A DNA stretch of 64,000 nucleotides from Streptomyces sp. NBC_01298 (GCF_035978755.1 NZ_CP108414.1:2046001-2110000); one strand, 5' to 3'. Positions 40,669 through 49,615 are shown, numbered from the stretch's first letter. Numbers and translations are program-made. Notes: generated from the sequence alone by a model not told the origin.

Positions 40669-41214
40669 ATGAGCGTGAGCGACCAGGGCGCCACGGTGTG
40701 GCTGACCGGGCTGCCGAGCGCGGGCAAGACCACCATCGCCTACGCGCTGGCCGAGCGGCTGCGCGCCGAGGGCCACCGCGTGGAGGTCCTCGACGGCGAC
40801 GAGATCCGCGAGTTCCTCTCCGCCGGTCTCGGCTTCAGCCGCGAGGACCGGCACACCAACGTGCAGCGGATCGGCTTCGTCGCCGAACTCCTCGCGTCCA
40901 ACGGCGTCAAGGCGCTCGTCCCCGTGATCGCGCCGTTCGCCGACAGCCGCGAGGCCGTCCGCAAGCGGCACGCCGCCGAGGGCACGAGCTACCTCGAAGT
41001 GCACGTGGCCACTCCGGTGGAGGTGTGCTCCGAGCGTGACGTGAAGGGCCTGTACGCCAAGCAGGCGGCGGGCGAGATCTCCGGTCTGACCGGGGTCGAC
41101 GACCCGTACGAGGCACCGGAGTCCCCGGACCTCCGTATCGAGTCGCACACGCAGTCCGTACAGGAGTCGGCTTCGGCCCTGCACGCGCTGCTCACCGAGA
41201 GGGGTCTGGCATGA
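40669..41214 (+). CDS. cysC: Adenylyl-sulfate kinase, CysC
   Basis: 181 residues from ATG 40669, which has GGAG nine bases upstream; ATG 40591 (overlapping the cysH stop) would add 26 non-conserved residues. The P-loop GLPSAGKTTIAYALAERLRAEG, the DGDEIREFLSAGLGFSREDRHTNVQRIG segment and the lid region RHAAEGTSYLEVHVATPVEVCSERDVKGLYAKQ are all standard. It phosphorylates APS to PAPS. As CysH looks like an APS reductase, PAPS here may serve sulfotransferases. It overlaps cysD by 4 bases. Confidence 0.92.
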   Translation: MSVSDQGATVWLTGLPSAGKTTIAYALAERLRAEGHRVEVLDGDEIREFLSAGLGFSREDRHTNVQRIGFVAELLASNGVKALVPVIAPFADSREAVRKRHAAEGTSYLEVHVATPVEVCSERDVKGLYAKQAAGEISGLTGVDDPYEAPESPDLRIESHTQSVQESASALHALLTERGLA

Positions 41215-42149
41215 CCGCCACCGTCGCACACGTCCACGAAGGGACGGACGCGCCCTACGCGCTGTCGCACCTCGACGCCCTCGAGTCGGAGGCCGTGCAC
41301 ATCTTCCGCGAGGTGGCGGGCGAGTTCGAGAAGCCGGTGATCCTCTTCTCCGGCGGCAAGGACTCGATCGTCATGCTGCACCTGGCGCTGAAGGCGTTCG
41401 CGCCCGCGCCGGTGCCGTTCACCCTGCTCCACGTGGACACCGGCCACAACTTCCCCGAGGTCCTGGACTACCGCGACCGCGCCGTCGCCAAGCACGGGCT
41501 GCGCCTGCACGTGGCCTCCGTCCAGGAGTACATCGACGCCGGCAAGCTCCGCGAGCGTCCCGACGGCGTCCGCAACCCGCTGCAGACCGTCCCCCTCACG
41601 GAGGCGATCCAGAGCCTCAAGTTCGACGCGGTCTTCGGCGGCGGCCGCCGCGACGAGGAGAAGGCCCGCGCCAAGGAGCGCGTCTTCTCCCTGCGCGACG
41701 AGTTCTCCCAGTGGGACCCGCGCCGCCAGCGCCCCGAGCTGTGGCAGCTCTACAACGGCCGCCACGCGCCGGGCGAGCACGTGCGCGTCTTCCCGCTGTC
41801 CAACTGGACCGAGCTGGACGTGTGGCAGTACATCGCCCGCGAGAAGATCGAACTGCCGGAGATCTACTTCGCCCACGAGCGCGAGGTCTTCCAGCGCAAC
41901 GGCATGTGGCTGACGGCCGGCGAGTGGGGCGGCGCCAAGGAAGGCGAGACCACCGAGACCCGCCTGATCCGCTACCGCACCGTCGGTGACATGTCCTGCA
42001 CCGGTGCCGTCGACTCCGACGCCACCACGCTGGACGCCGTGATCACCGAAATCGCCGCCTCCCGGCTCACCGAGCGGGGCGCGACCCGCGCCGACGACAA
42101 GCTGTCCGAGGCCGCGATGGAAGACCGCAAGCGCGAAGGGTACTTCTAA
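41211..42149 (+). CDS. cysD: Sulfate adenylyltransferase subunit 2, CysD
   Basis: 312 residues from ATG 41211, overlapping cysC. The PP-loop is FSGGKDSIVMLHLALKAF near residue 45, followed by LLHVDTGHNFPEVLDYRD. The central segment FGGGRRDEEKARAKERVFS and the C-terminal RYRTVGDMSCTGAVDSDA are conserved. With CysN it forms the GTP-driven ATP sulfurylase, which makes APS from sulfate. The gene ends one base before cysN. Confidence 0.95.
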   Translation: MTATVAHVHEGTDAPYALSHLDALESEAVHIFREVAGEFEKPVILFSGGKDSIVMLHLALKAFAPAPVPFTLLHVDTGHNFPEVLDYRDRAVAKHGLRLHVASVQEYIDAGKLRERPDGVRNPLQTVPLTEAIQSLKFDAVFGGGRRDEEKARAKERVFSLRDEFSQWDPRRQRPELWQLYNGRHAPGEHVRVFPLSNWTELDVWQYIAREKIELPEIYFAHEREVFQRNGMWLTAGEWGGAKEGETTETRLIRYRTVGDMSCTGAVDSDATTLDAVITEIAASRLTERGATRADDKLSEAAMEDRKREGYF

Positions 42150-42150
42150 A

Positions 42151-43491
42151 ATGACCTCCACCACCGAGCAGTTCGCCGACCTGTCGGCGACCACGCTGCT
42201 GCGCTTCGCGACCGCGGGTTCCGTCGACGACGGCAAGTCCACCCTGGTCGGCCGCCTCCTGCACGACTCCAAGTCGGTCCTCACCGACCAGCTGGAAGCC
42301 GTGGAGCGGGTCTCGGCCAGCCGCGGTCAGGACACCCCCGACCTCGCGCTGCTCACCGACGGCCTGCGGGCCGAGCGGGAGCAGGGCATCACCATCGACG
42401 TGGCCTACCGCTACTTCGCGACCGCCCGGCGCCGGTTCATCCTGGCCGACACCCCCGGGCACGTGCAGTACACCCGGAACATGGTCACCGGCGCCTCCAC
42501 CGCCGACCTCGCCGTGGTCCTCGTCGACGCCCGCAACGGCGTGATCGAGCAGACCCGCAGGCACGCCGCCGTCGCGGCCCTCCTCCGGGTCCCGCACGTG
42601 GTCCTCGCCGTCAACAAGATGGACCTGGTGGGCTACCAGGAGTCGGTCTTCGCGTCGATCGCCGAGGAGTTCACCGCGTACGCCACGGGCCTGGGCGTCC
42701 CGGAGATCACCGCGATCCCGATCTCCGCGCTGGCCGGCGACAACGTGGTGGAGCCCTCCGCGAACATGGACTGGTACGGCGGCCCCACGGTGCTGGAGCA
42801 CCTGGAGACCGTCCCGGTCAGCCACGACCTCACCGCCTGCCCGGCGCGTTTCCCGGTGCAGTACGTGATCCGTCCGCAGACCGCCGAGAACCCGGACTAC
42901 CGGGGCTACGCGGGCCAGATCGCCTCCGGCGTGCTGCGGGTCGGCGAGGCCGTCACCGTCCTGCCGTCGGGCCGCACCTCGGTCATCGAGGGCATCGACG
43001 CGCTCGGCGAGAGCGTCGACATCGCGTGGGCCCCGCAGTCGGTGACCCTGCGCCTGAAGGACGACATCGACATCTCGCGCGGCGATCTGATCGCGCCGTC
43101 GTCGAGCTCCCCCGCCACCACGCAGGACGTCGTGGCGACGGTCTGCCACGTGGCGGACCAGCCCCTCGCCGTGGGCGCCCGGGTGCTGATCAAGCACACG
43201 ACGCGCACGGTGAAGGCGATCGTCAAGGAGATCCCCTCGCGGCTGACCCTGGACGACCTGTCCCAGCACCCGAACCCCGGGCAGCTGGTGGCCAACGACA
43301 TCGGCCGAGTCGTCGTCCGTACCGCCGAGCCGCTCGCGCTCGACTCGTACGCCGACTCGCGCCGCACCGGGTCCTTCCTCCTGATCGACCCGGCGGACGG
43401 CACGACCCTGGCGGCCGGCATGGTCGGCGAATCCTTCGCCTCCACCGCCGAAACGACCGTCCAGGCTGATGAAGAAGGGTGGGACTTCTGA
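42151..43491 (+). CDS. cysN: Sulfate adenylyltransferase subunit 1 (GTPase), CysN
   Basis: 446 residues from ATG 42151. It is an EF-Tu-like GTPase: G1 GSVDDGKSTLVGRLLHDSK, G2/G3 EREQGITIDVAYRYF with DTPGHVQYTRNM, and G4 NKMDLVGYQE. Beta-barrel domains II and III follow. GTP hydrolysis drives APS formation by CysD. No fused APS kinase domain is present, consistent with the separate cysC. The gene ends 3 bases before a 32-codon reading frame and about 210 bases before the transporter genes. Confidence 0.95.
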   Translation: MTSTTEQFADLSATTLLRFATAGSVDDGKSTLVGRLLHDSKSVLTDQLEAVERVSASRGQDTPDLALLTDGLRAEREQGITIDVAYRYFATARRRFILADTPGHVQYTRNMVTGASTADLAVVLVDARNGVIEQTRRHAAVAALLRVPHVVLAVNKMDLVGYQESVFASIAEEFTAYATGLGVPEITAIPISALAGDNVVEPSANMDWYGGPTVLEHLETVPVSHDLTACPARFPVQYVIRPQTAENPDYRGYAGQIASGVLRVGEAVTVLPSGRTSVIEGIDALGESVDIAWAPQSVTLRLKDDIDISRGDLIAPSSSSPATTQDVVATVCHVADQPLAVGARVLIKHTTRTVKAIVKEIPSRLTLDDLSQHPNPGQLVANDIGRVVVRTAEPLALDSYADSRRTGSFLLIDPADGTTLAAGMVGESFASTAETTVQADEEGWDF

Positions 43492-43493
43492 TC

Positions 43494-43592
43494 ATGCTTG
43501 CCGATATCTACTCCACCTTCGCGAAGGAGGGCGGCCGCGTAGGCAGCGGCTCCCTCGGCAGCGGCACGGGAGGCGTGGGGCGATGTGCGTGA
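43494..43592 (+). CDS. Possible small reading frame after cysN
   Basis: 32 codons from ATG 43494 to TGA 43592, starting three bases after the cysN stop with GAAGGGTGGG upstream. The N-terminal half is charged (MLADIYSTFAKEGG) and the C-terminal half Gly/Ser-rich. Its stop overlaps a second 30-codon frame (43583-43675) that has GGGAGG nine bases upstream, is basic, and ends KRRRAS. Either could be a leader for the transporter operon or a remnant of a deleted gene. No family recognised. Confidence 0.3.
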   Translation: MLADIYSTFAKEGGRVGSGSLGSGTGGVGRCA

Positions 43593-43702
43593 TGACGTAC
43601 GCGCACCGCATGCGCGCCCACACCCCCCACGAGCTCTACCTGCCCTTGTTCAGCAAACGAAGACGTGCGTCGTGATACGACGCTACGAGAGGGAGCCCTC
43701 CC

Positions 43703-44845
43703 GTGCCTGCCAACGGATCCACCCGTGCTGTACACACCCGTAATGGCCTGCGCCGCAGCATCGTCGCCGCTGCCGCCCTGCCGCTCCTGATCGGCGCCCT
43801 GGCCTCGTGCGGCTACGGCTCCGACGCCAAGAAGGACGACGCTCCCAAGGCGAACGTCGCGGACACCTCCGCCAAGAAGCTGTCGGCTTCCGAGGTCCGC
43901 ATCGGCTACTTCCCGAACCTGACCCACGCCACCGCGCTGGTCGGTCTCCAGGAAGGCCTGATCGCCAAGGAGCTCGGCGCCACCGCCATCAAGCCGCAGT
44001 CCTTCAACGCCGGCCCGTCCGAGATCGAAGCCCTCAACGGCGGCTCTCTCGACATCGGCTTCATCGGCCCCTCGCCGTCGATCAACGCCTATGTGAAGTC
44101 CAAGGGCTCCAACCTGCGGATCATCTCCGGCTCCGCCTCGGGCGGCGTCAAGCTGGTCGTGAACCCGGCGAAGATCAAGACCCTGGACGACCTCAAGGGC
44201 AAGAAGATCGCCACCCCGCAGAAGGGGAACACGCAGGACGTCGCGTTCCTCAACTGGATCGCCGAGAAGGGCTGGACGGTCGACCCGGAGTCCGGCAAGG
44301 GTGACGTCTCCGTCGTCCGCACGGACAACAAGGTCACCCCGGACGCCTTCAAGCAGGGCTCGATCGACGGCGCCTGGGTGCCGGAGCCCACGGCCTCCAA
44401 GCTCGTCGCCGAAGGCGGCTCGGTCCTCCTCGACGAGACCTCCCTGTGGCCCGACAAGAAGTTCGTGATCACGAACATCATCGTGTCCCAGAAGTTCCTC
44501 TCGGAGCACCCGGACGTCGTCGAGGCCGTGCTCACCGGCACGGTGAAGACCAACGCGTGGATCAACGCCAACCCGGACAAGGCCAAGGCCTCGGCGAACG
44601 CGAAGCTCGCGGCGGAGGGCGGCAAGCCGCTCGACGCGAAGGTCATCGACCCGGCGTGGCCGAGCATCCTCATCACGAACGACCCGCTGGCGTCGACGCT
44701 GAAGACGCAGTCGGAGTGGGCGGTCAAGGCCAAGCTCATCGAGCAGCCCGACCTGAACGGCATCTACGACCTGAAGCTCCTGAACAAGGTGCTCAAGGCC
44801 GCGGGCCAGCCCGAGGTCGCCGACGCCGGTCTCGGCGTCAAGTAA
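43703..44845 (+). CDS. ABC transporter substrate-binding lipoprotein, aliphatic-sulfonate/taurine type
   Basis: 380 residues from GTG 43703, with GAGAGGGA upstream. A signal peptide with positively charged n-region (HTRNGLRRS) and core AAAALPLLIGALASC ends in a lipobox LASC, making a lipoprotein anchored at the membrane. The mature part is an SsuA/TauA-type periplasmic-binding fold: VRIGYFPNLTHATALVGLQEGLIAKELG, FIGPSPSINAYVKSKG, KGKKIATPQKGNTQDVAFLNWI. Members bind sulfonates, taurine or related anions. Its location in the sulfur cluster supports organosulfur uptake. Confidence 0.9.
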   Translation: MPANGSTRAVHTRNGLRRSIVAAAALPLLIGALASCGYGSDAKKDDAPKANVADTSAKKLSASEVRIGYFPNLTHATALVGLQEGLIAKELGATAIKPQSFNAGPSEIEALNGGSLDIGFIGPSPSINAYVKSKGSNLRIISGSASGGVKLVVNPAKIKTLDDLKGKKIATPQKGNTQDVAFLNWIAEKGWTVDPESGKGDVSVVRTDNKVTPDAFKQGSIDGAWVPEPTASKLVAEGGSVLLDETSLWPDKKFVITNIIVSQKFLSEHPDVVEAVLTGTVKTNAWINANPDKAKASANAKLAAEGGKPLDAKVIDPAWPSILITNDPLASTLKTQSEWAVKAKLIEQPDLNGIYDLKLLNKVLKAAGQPEVADAGLGVK

Positions 44846-44910
44846 CCCTCCGAAGTAGCCCTCAGTAGTCCTTCCCGTCCAGCAACCCTTCAGTACCCGT
44901 CCCGAATCCC

Positions 44911-44917
44911 AGGAGGT
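44911..44917 (+). promoter_or_regulatory. Strong RBS of the ABC ATPase gene
   Basis: AGGAGGT, seven bases before ATG 44925, is a full anti-Shine-Dalgarno match. It fixes the start at 44925 and not at the GTG formed within the RBS itself (44916). Confidence 0.8.
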
Positions 44918-44924
44918 GACGACC

Positions 44925-45719
44925 ATGGCCACCATGCTTGCCAAGGCTGCCGAGGGCACCGTAGCGGAGCAGACGCACGCCGCTCGGATCGAGCACGTCT
45001 CGAAGTCCTTCTCCGGCCCGGCCGGATCGCAGCTCGTCCTGGACGACATCAGCCTCGATGTCGCTCCCGGAGAGTTCGTCACCATCCTGGGTGCCTCGGG
45101 CTGTGGAAAGTCCACCCTGCTCAACCTGGTCGCCGGACTGGACAAGCCGTCCGCGGGGTCGATCGAGACCCCCGGCGGCCGTCCGGCCCTGATGTTCCAG
45201 GAGCACGCCCTCTTCCCGTGGCTCACCGCGGGCAAGAACATCGAACTCGCCCTGCGCCTGCGCGGGGTGGCCAAGGCCGACCGCAAGCCGGAGGCCGAGC
45301 GGCTGCTGGAGCTGGTCCGGCTCGGCGGCTCGTACGGCAAGCGGGTCCACGAGCTGTCCGGCGGCATGCGCCAGCGCGTGGCCCTGGCCCGGGCGCTCGC
45401 CCAGGACAGCCAACTGCTGCTGATGGACGAGCCGTTCGCGGCGCTCGACGCCATCACCCGCGACGTGCTGCACGGCGAGCTCACCCGCATCTGGGAAGAG
45501 ACGAACCTGTCCGTCCTGTTCGTCACGCACAACGTCCGCGAGGCCGTCCGCCTCGCCCAGCGCGTGGTTCTCCTCTCCTCCCGCCCCGGCCGGGTCGCGA
45601 AGGAGTGGACCGTGGGCATTCCGCAGCCGCGCCGCATCGAGGACGCGGACGTCGCGGAGCTGTCCCTTGAGATCACTGAACACCTGCGTGGGGAGATCCG
45701 CCGCCATGGCCAGCACTGA
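44925..45719 (+). CDS. ABC transporter ATP-binding protein, SsuB/TauB type
   Basis: 264 residues from ATG 44925. Walker A GASGCGKSTLLNLVAG, Q-loop MFQEHALFPW, signature LSGGMRQRVALARALA, Walker B LLLMDEPFAALDA and the H-loop FVTHN are present and intact. The sequence is of the nitrate/sulfonate/taurine group. It energises uptake by the lipoprotein upstream and the permease, whose start overlaps its end by 14 bases. Confidence 0.93.
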   Translation: MATMLAKAAEGTVAEQTHAARIEHVSKSFSGPAGSQLVLDDISLDVAPGEFVTILGASGCGKSTLLNLVAGLDKPSAGSIETPGGRPALMFQEHALFPWLTAGKNIELALRLRGVAKADRKPEAERLLELVRLGGSYGKRVHELSGGMRQRVALARALAQDSQLLLMDEPFAALDAITRDVLHGELTRIWEETNLSVLFVTHNVREAVRLAQRVVLLSSRPGRVAKEWTVGIPQPRRIEDADVAELSLEITEHLRGEIRRHGQH

Positions 45720-46608
45720 CACCACTCCCGAGGCCCCGTCCAAGGCCAAGGCCGAGGACCTCGCCGGACTGGAGGCGGGCCTCGACGCGCTCGACGCCGT
45801 CCAGACCCACCGCACGCCGGTCCGCGAAGTCCTCGTCAAGAAGGTCCTGCCGCCGGTCATCGCCGTCGGCCTGGTCCTCCTCGTCTGGCAGATCCTCGTC
45901 GCCGCGAAGGTCACCGACGAGACCAAGCTCCCCGCCCTGTCCTCCGTCTGGGACAGCCTGTCCGACATGTGGATGAAGGGCACCCTGCTGGAGGTCATCT
46001 GGACCTCCGTCTCGCGCGGTCTGCTCGGCTTCCTGCTGGCCCTGGCCATCGGTACGCCCCTCGGACTGCTCGTCGCCCGGGTGAAGTTCGTCCGCGCCGC
46101 GATCGGCCCGATCCTGCAGGGCCTGCAGTCGCTGCCCTCGGTCGCCTGGGTGCCCCCGGCGGTGCTCTGGTTCGGGCTCAACGACGCGATGATGTACACC
46201 GTCATCCTGCTCGGCGCCGTCCCGTCGATCGCCAACGGCCTCGTCTCCGGCATCGACCAGATCCCGCCGCTGTTCCTGCGGGCCGGCCGCACCCTGGGCG
46301 CCACCGGCCTGCGCGGAGCCTGGCACGTGGTCATGCCGGCCGCGCTGCCCGGCTACCTGGCCGGCCTCAAGCAGGGCTGGGCCTTCTCCTGGCGCTCCCT
46401 GATGGCCGCCGAGATCATCGCCAGCTCCCCCGACCTGGGCCTGGGCCTGGGCCAGCTCCTCGAAAACGGCCGCAACAACATCGACCTGCCCGGCGTGTTC
46501 CTCGCGATCATCCTGATCCTGGTCGTCGGCATCGCGATCGACCTGCTCATCTTCAGCCCGGTCGAGCGGTGGGTGCTGCGCACCCGCGGCCTGCTGGTCA
46601 AGAGCTGA
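45706..46608 (+). CDS. ABC transporter permease, SsuC/TauC type
   Basis: 300 residues from ATG 45706, overlapping the ATPase gene. Six hydrophobic segments follow an unusually long acidic N-terminal tail (about 55 residues). The EAA-type cytosolic loop appears as FLRAGRTLGATGLRGAWHVVMPAALPGYLAGLKQGWAFSWRSLMAAEII. Typical BPD_transp_1 permease of the sulfonate/taurine family. Confidence 0.92.
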   Translation: MASTDTTPEAPSKAKAEDLAGLEAGLDALDAVQTHRTPVREVLVKKVLPPVIAVGLVLLVWQILVAAKVTDETKLPALSSVWDSLSDMWMKGTLLEVIWTSVSRGLLGFLLALAIGTPLGLLVARVKFVRAAIGPILQGLQSLPSVAWVPPAVLWFGLNDAMMYTVILLGAVPSIANGLVSGIDQIPPLFLRAGRTLGATGLRGAWHVVMPAALPGYLAGLKQGWAFSWRSLMAAEIIASSPDLGLGLGQLLENGRNNIDLPGVFLAIILILVVGIAIDLLIFSPVERWVLRTRGLLVKS

Positions 46609-46613
46609 TCACC

Positions 46614-47387
46614 GTGTCGGCGCTCTCCGCTCGCTCCCCGGCCCTGCTCGTCATCGCCCACGGCAGCCGCGATCCGCGGCACGCGGCGACCGTGCACGCC
46701 CTCACCCGGCGGGTACGGGCGCTGCGGCCGGGGCTGCGCGTGGAGACCGCCTTCCTGGACTTCGACACCCCGACCGTCGACCAGGCGGTCGCCTCGCTGT
46801 ACCTGTCGGGCGTACGCGAGATCGTGGCGCTCCCCCTCCTCCTGACGAGGGCGTTCCACGCGAAGTCCGACATCCCGGCCGTGCTCGCGGGCGCCGCGTC
46901 CCACCTGCCGGACCTCTCGGTCCGGATCGCGGATGTGCTCGGCCCGTCGCCGCTGCTGCTGGCGACCCTGGAGCGCCGGCTGTGGGAAGCCGGCCTCACC
47001 CCGGCGGACCGCGCCACCACCGGTGTGGTGCTCGCGTCCGCCGGCTCCTCGGACCCGGAGGCGATCGCAGTGATCGCTGAAACCGCGCGGGAGTGGCGGC
47101 ACACCGGTTGGTGCGCCGTGCGGCCTGCGTTCGCCTCCGCCGCTCTCCCCCGGACGGAGGACGTCGTACGGGCCCTGCGCGCCGAGGGCGTCCGCCGGAT
47201 CGCGGTGGCCCCCTACGTCATCGCCCCCGGCCGGCTCCCCGACCGCATCGCGGCGGGCGCGGCTGAGGCCGGCGCGGATGTGGTGGCCGACGTCCTGGGC
47301 CCCTCTCCGGAACTGGCCCGCCTGCTGCTCCGCAGATTCGACGCGGCCACCGTCACCCCGACCCGCGTCCCGGCCCTGGCAGCCTGA
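46614..47387 (+). CDS. Sirohydrochlorin chelatase (CbiX/SirB-type)
   Basis: 257 residues from GTG 46614, five bases after the permease stop. Two CbiX repeats are visible. The first starts ALLVIAHGSRDPRHAATVHALTRRV, with the metal His in AHGS and LLLTRAFHAKSDIPAVL near residue 80. The second starts TTGVVLASAGSSDPEAIAVIAE, where the His is replaced by Ser-Ala, and ends APYVIAPGRLPDRIAAGAAEAGADVVADVLG. It inserts Fe2+ (or Co2+) into sirohydrochlorin; siroheme is the sulfite reductase cofactor, which explains its place at the end of the cluster. Confidence 0.88.
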   Translation: MSALSARSPALLVIAHGSRDPRHAATVHALTRRVRALRPGLRVETAFLDFDTPTVDQAVASLYLSGVREIVALPLLLTRAFHAKSDIPAVLAGAASHLPDLSVRIADVLGPSPLLLATLERRLWEAGLTPADRATTGVVLASAGSSDPEAIAVIAETAREWRHTGWCAVRPAFASAALPRTEDVVRALRAEGVRRIAVAPYVIAPGRLPDRIAAGAAEAGADVVADVLGPSPELARLLLRRFDAATVTPTRVPALAA

Positions 47388-47452
47388 CCCGCCGCTGCGC
47401 GGGCCGGAGTTCCCCGCTGCGACCTTTGCCGCTGCGCGGGGCGAAGTCCCCT

Positions 47453-47668
47453 ACCCGCCCTTCGCCCGTTCCCCGGGCTGCGCCCGGACCCCCTGGGGCT
47501 CCGCCCCAGACCCCGCGCCTCAAACGCCGGCGAGGCTGAATTTTTCCGGCGGAGCCGGAAAATCCAGCCCGTCCGGCGTTTGAGGACCGGGTCCGGGCAG
47601 CGCCCGGGGAACGGTGGAAGGGTGGGTAGGGGACTCCGCCCCGCAGGGCCACCCATCCGCACCCGGCG
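47453..47668. repeat. Dispersed intergenic repeat, copy 2, with long palindrome
   Basis: The segment 47471-47514 is identical to 11863-11906, and 47578-47668 is the inverse of 11745-11832. At its centre CAAACGCCGG (47521-47530) pairs with CCGGCGTTTG (47573-47582), enclosing TTTTCCGGC-GGA-GCCGGAAAA (47542-47562). The region lies between convergent genes and should also act as a bidirectional terminator. Confidence 0.75.
47542..47562. terminator. Bidirectional hairpin terminator between convergent genes
   Basis: TTTTCCGGC-GGA-GCCGGAAAA is a perfect 9-bp stem with a 3-base loop, carrying A/T flanks that give a U-tract on both strands. It lies 155 bases past the chelatase stop and 109 past the reductase stop. 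Confidence 0.8.
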
Positions 47669-47670
47669 GC

Positions 47671-48675
47671 TCAGCCCCGCGCCGCGGCCTCGTCGGCCAG
47701 GGCTGTGAGGTCCGAGGCGGACATCGCGCCGGGCGGCAGGCCCTCCCGGGCGAAGATGTTCGCCGCCACGCGCAGCGTGTCGTTGACCGGCGCGGCCACC
47801 CCGTGCAGCCGCCCGAGCAGCACGATCTCCCCGTTGAGATAGTCCGCCTCCACCGACCCCGTCCCCCGCGCCAGGCTCTGCCAGGACGATCCGCCCCGCG
47901 CCGCTCCGGCCGGCGCCTCGACCTTCCCGCCGCGCGCCTGCGACTGCTCGTCATCCGAGGCCCAGTCGATCCCGGCCGCGGTGAAGGCGGCCTTGGCCTC
48001 GCGCACGGCCCGCAGCAGCAGCGCGGCCTTCGCGGGCTCCGGCTCGGGGCCGGTGGTCGCCTGGATCGCGTTGCCCAGGTTGCCGAGCAGCTTCGCGTAC
48101 TTCCACCGCATCACGTCCTCGACGACCGGCGCCCCGAACCCGGCCTTCTCCAGGTCGGCCGCGATCCGCCGGGCCCGCGCGTCCGCTCCCCCGGCGGCCT
48201 TCCCGAGGTGCAGGATCCCGGTCAGCGGCGCGCACAGCGCGGAGACCACCCCCGGCTCCAGGAAGGTCGCCGGCAGCCACACGCAGACCCCGTACACGCG
48301 CGCGAAGCGCCGTAGGGCGAGGCGTTCGCTCTCCACCCCGTTCTGCGCGCACAGCACCGGCAGCCGCTGCGCGGCCGTACCGCCGCCCGCGACCTCCGCG
48401 TCGCCCCACGCCTCGAGCGCTGCGAGTGCGTCCTGGGTCTTCACGGTGAGCAACAGCACGTCGTCGGGGCGCAGTTCGCCGAGCTCTGCCGGACCGCCGA
48501 CCACGGGCAGCCGGTGCATCCGCTCCCCGTCCGCCGTGGTGAGCCGCAGCCCGTCCGCCCGCAGGGCCTCCGCGTGAGGGCCGCGCGCGACGAGCACGAC
48601 CTCGCTGCCGGACTCCGCGAGCCGTCCGCCGATGGTCGCGCCGATCGCTCCGGCGCCGATGATGATGTAACGCAT
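47671..48675 (-). CDS. Ketopantoate reductase family (PanE-like) dehydrogenase
   Basis: 334 residues from ATG 48675; GTG 48681 would add two residues. The NADP-binding N-terminus MRYIIIGAGAIGATIGGRL and the mid segment LLLTVKTQDALAALEAWG are typical of 2-dehydropantoate 2-reductases. The C-terminal helical domain holds MRWKYAKLLGNLGNAIQATTG with the conserved Lys and Asn. A paralogue of PanE or a related 2-hydroxyacid dehydrogenase is possible; no pantothenate gene adjoins. Confidence 0.85.
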   Translation of the reverse strand: MRYIIIGAGAIGATIGGRLAESGSEVVLVARGPHAEALRADGLRLTTADGERMHRLPVVGGPAELGELRPDDVLLLTVKTQDALAALEAWGDAEVAGGGTAAQRLPVLCAQNGVESERLALRRFARVYGVCVWLPATFLEPGVVSALCAPLTGILHLGKAAGGADARARRIAADLEKAGFGAPVVEDVMRWKYAKLLGNLGNAIQATTGPEPEPAKAALLLRAVREAKAAFTAAGIDWASDDEQSQARGGKVEAPAGAARGGSSWQSLARGTGSVEADYLNGEIVLLGRLHGVAAPVNDTLRVAANIFAREGLPPGAMSASDLTALADEAAARG

Positions 48676-48685
48676 GCCCACGAGC

Positions 48686-48714
48686 CTGGCACATCCGCGG
48701 GCCTGGGATACGGT
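48686..48714 (+). promoter_or_regulatory. Promoter of a leaderless aldo/keto reductase mRNA
   Basis: CTGGCA (48686-48691), 17-base spacer, TACGGT (48709-48714), then 6 bases to ATG 48721. This is a reasonable housekeeping-sigma promoter with transcription starting at the ATG. Confidence 0.55.
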
Positions 48715-48720
48715 CGGGCC

Positions 48721-49578
48721 ATGTCTGTTGACGTGGATGAGACGTTCGCCCTCGGGGGCGACCTGCCCGTGCGCCGCCTCGGACTCGGCACCGGCGGTCT
48801 GGTCGGCTCCGGCTACTGGGGCGCGCGCGACACGCGCCCCGCGTCGGTCGCGCTGCTGCGCACCGCCGTCGCACGCGGGGTCACCCTGATCGACACCGCC
48901 GACAACTACGGCCCCCACCTGGCCGAGGAGCTGGTCGCCGAGGCCCTCCACCCGTACGGGGAGCGGCTGGTGGTCTCCACCAAGGGCGGGGTGGTGCGCA
49001 CCGGCCCCGACCAGTGGCACGCGGCGGGCCGCCCGGAGGACCTGCGCTCGATGTGCGAGGCGAGCCTGCGCAGGCTCCGCCTCGACCGGATCGACCTCTA
49101 CCAACTGCACCGCTTCGACCCGGCCGTCCCGCCGGCGGAGCAGCTGGGCACGCTGGCCGAGCTCCGGGCGGAGGGCAAGATCCGCCACATCGGGCTGAAC
49201 ACGGTGACGGCGGACCAGCTCAGGGAGGCCCTGGCCGTGGTGCCGGTGGCCTCGGTGCAGAACCCGTACAACGTCCTGGACCGCTCCTCCGCGGAGCTCC
49301 TCGCCCTGTGCGAGGCCCGGGGCATCGCCTTCCTCCCCTACTACCCGCTGGGCAGCGGGGCCCTGACCCGGGAGAGCGCCGCCGCGCTGACGGCGGTCGC
49401 CACCGAACACGGCGCGTCCACCGGCCAGATCGCCCTGGCCTGGCTCCTCCAGCACTCCCCGGTCCTGTGCCCCACCCCCGGCACGGGCTCCCCGGACCAC
49501 CTGGCGGAGAACCTGGACGCGGCGACGGTCCACCTGACCCCGCACGAGATGACCCTGCTGAACGGGCTGGCGGACTAG
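48721..49578 (+). CDS. Aldo/keto reductase
   Basis: 285 residues from ATG 48721. TIM-barrel AKR motifs: RRLGLGTGGLVGSGYWG, IDTADNYGPHLAEELVAEAL (catalytic Asp and Tyr), RLVVSTKGGVVRTGPDQW (catalytic Lys), DRIDLYQLHRFDP (catalytic His), and LAWLLQHSPVLCPTPGTGSPDHLAENLDA near the C-terminus binding NADPH. The substrate is not predictable. Confidence 0.92.
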   Translation: MSVDVDETFALGGDLPVRRLGLGTGGLVGSGYWGARDTRPASVALLRTAVARGVTLIDTADNYGPHLAEELVAEALHPYGERLVVSTKGGVVRTGPDQWHAAGRPEDLRSMCEASLRRLRLDRIDLYQLHRFDPAVPPAEQLGTLAELRAEGKIRHIGLNTVTADQLREALAVVPVASVQNPYNVLDRSSAELLALCEARGIAFLPYYPLGSGALTRESAAALTAVATEHGASTGQIALAWLLQHSPVLCPTPGTGSPDHLAENLDAATVHLTPHEMTLLNGLAD

Positions 49579-49615
49579 GCCGTCTCTTTCGGACCTTGCC
49601 GATCGGCCCGGCCCG

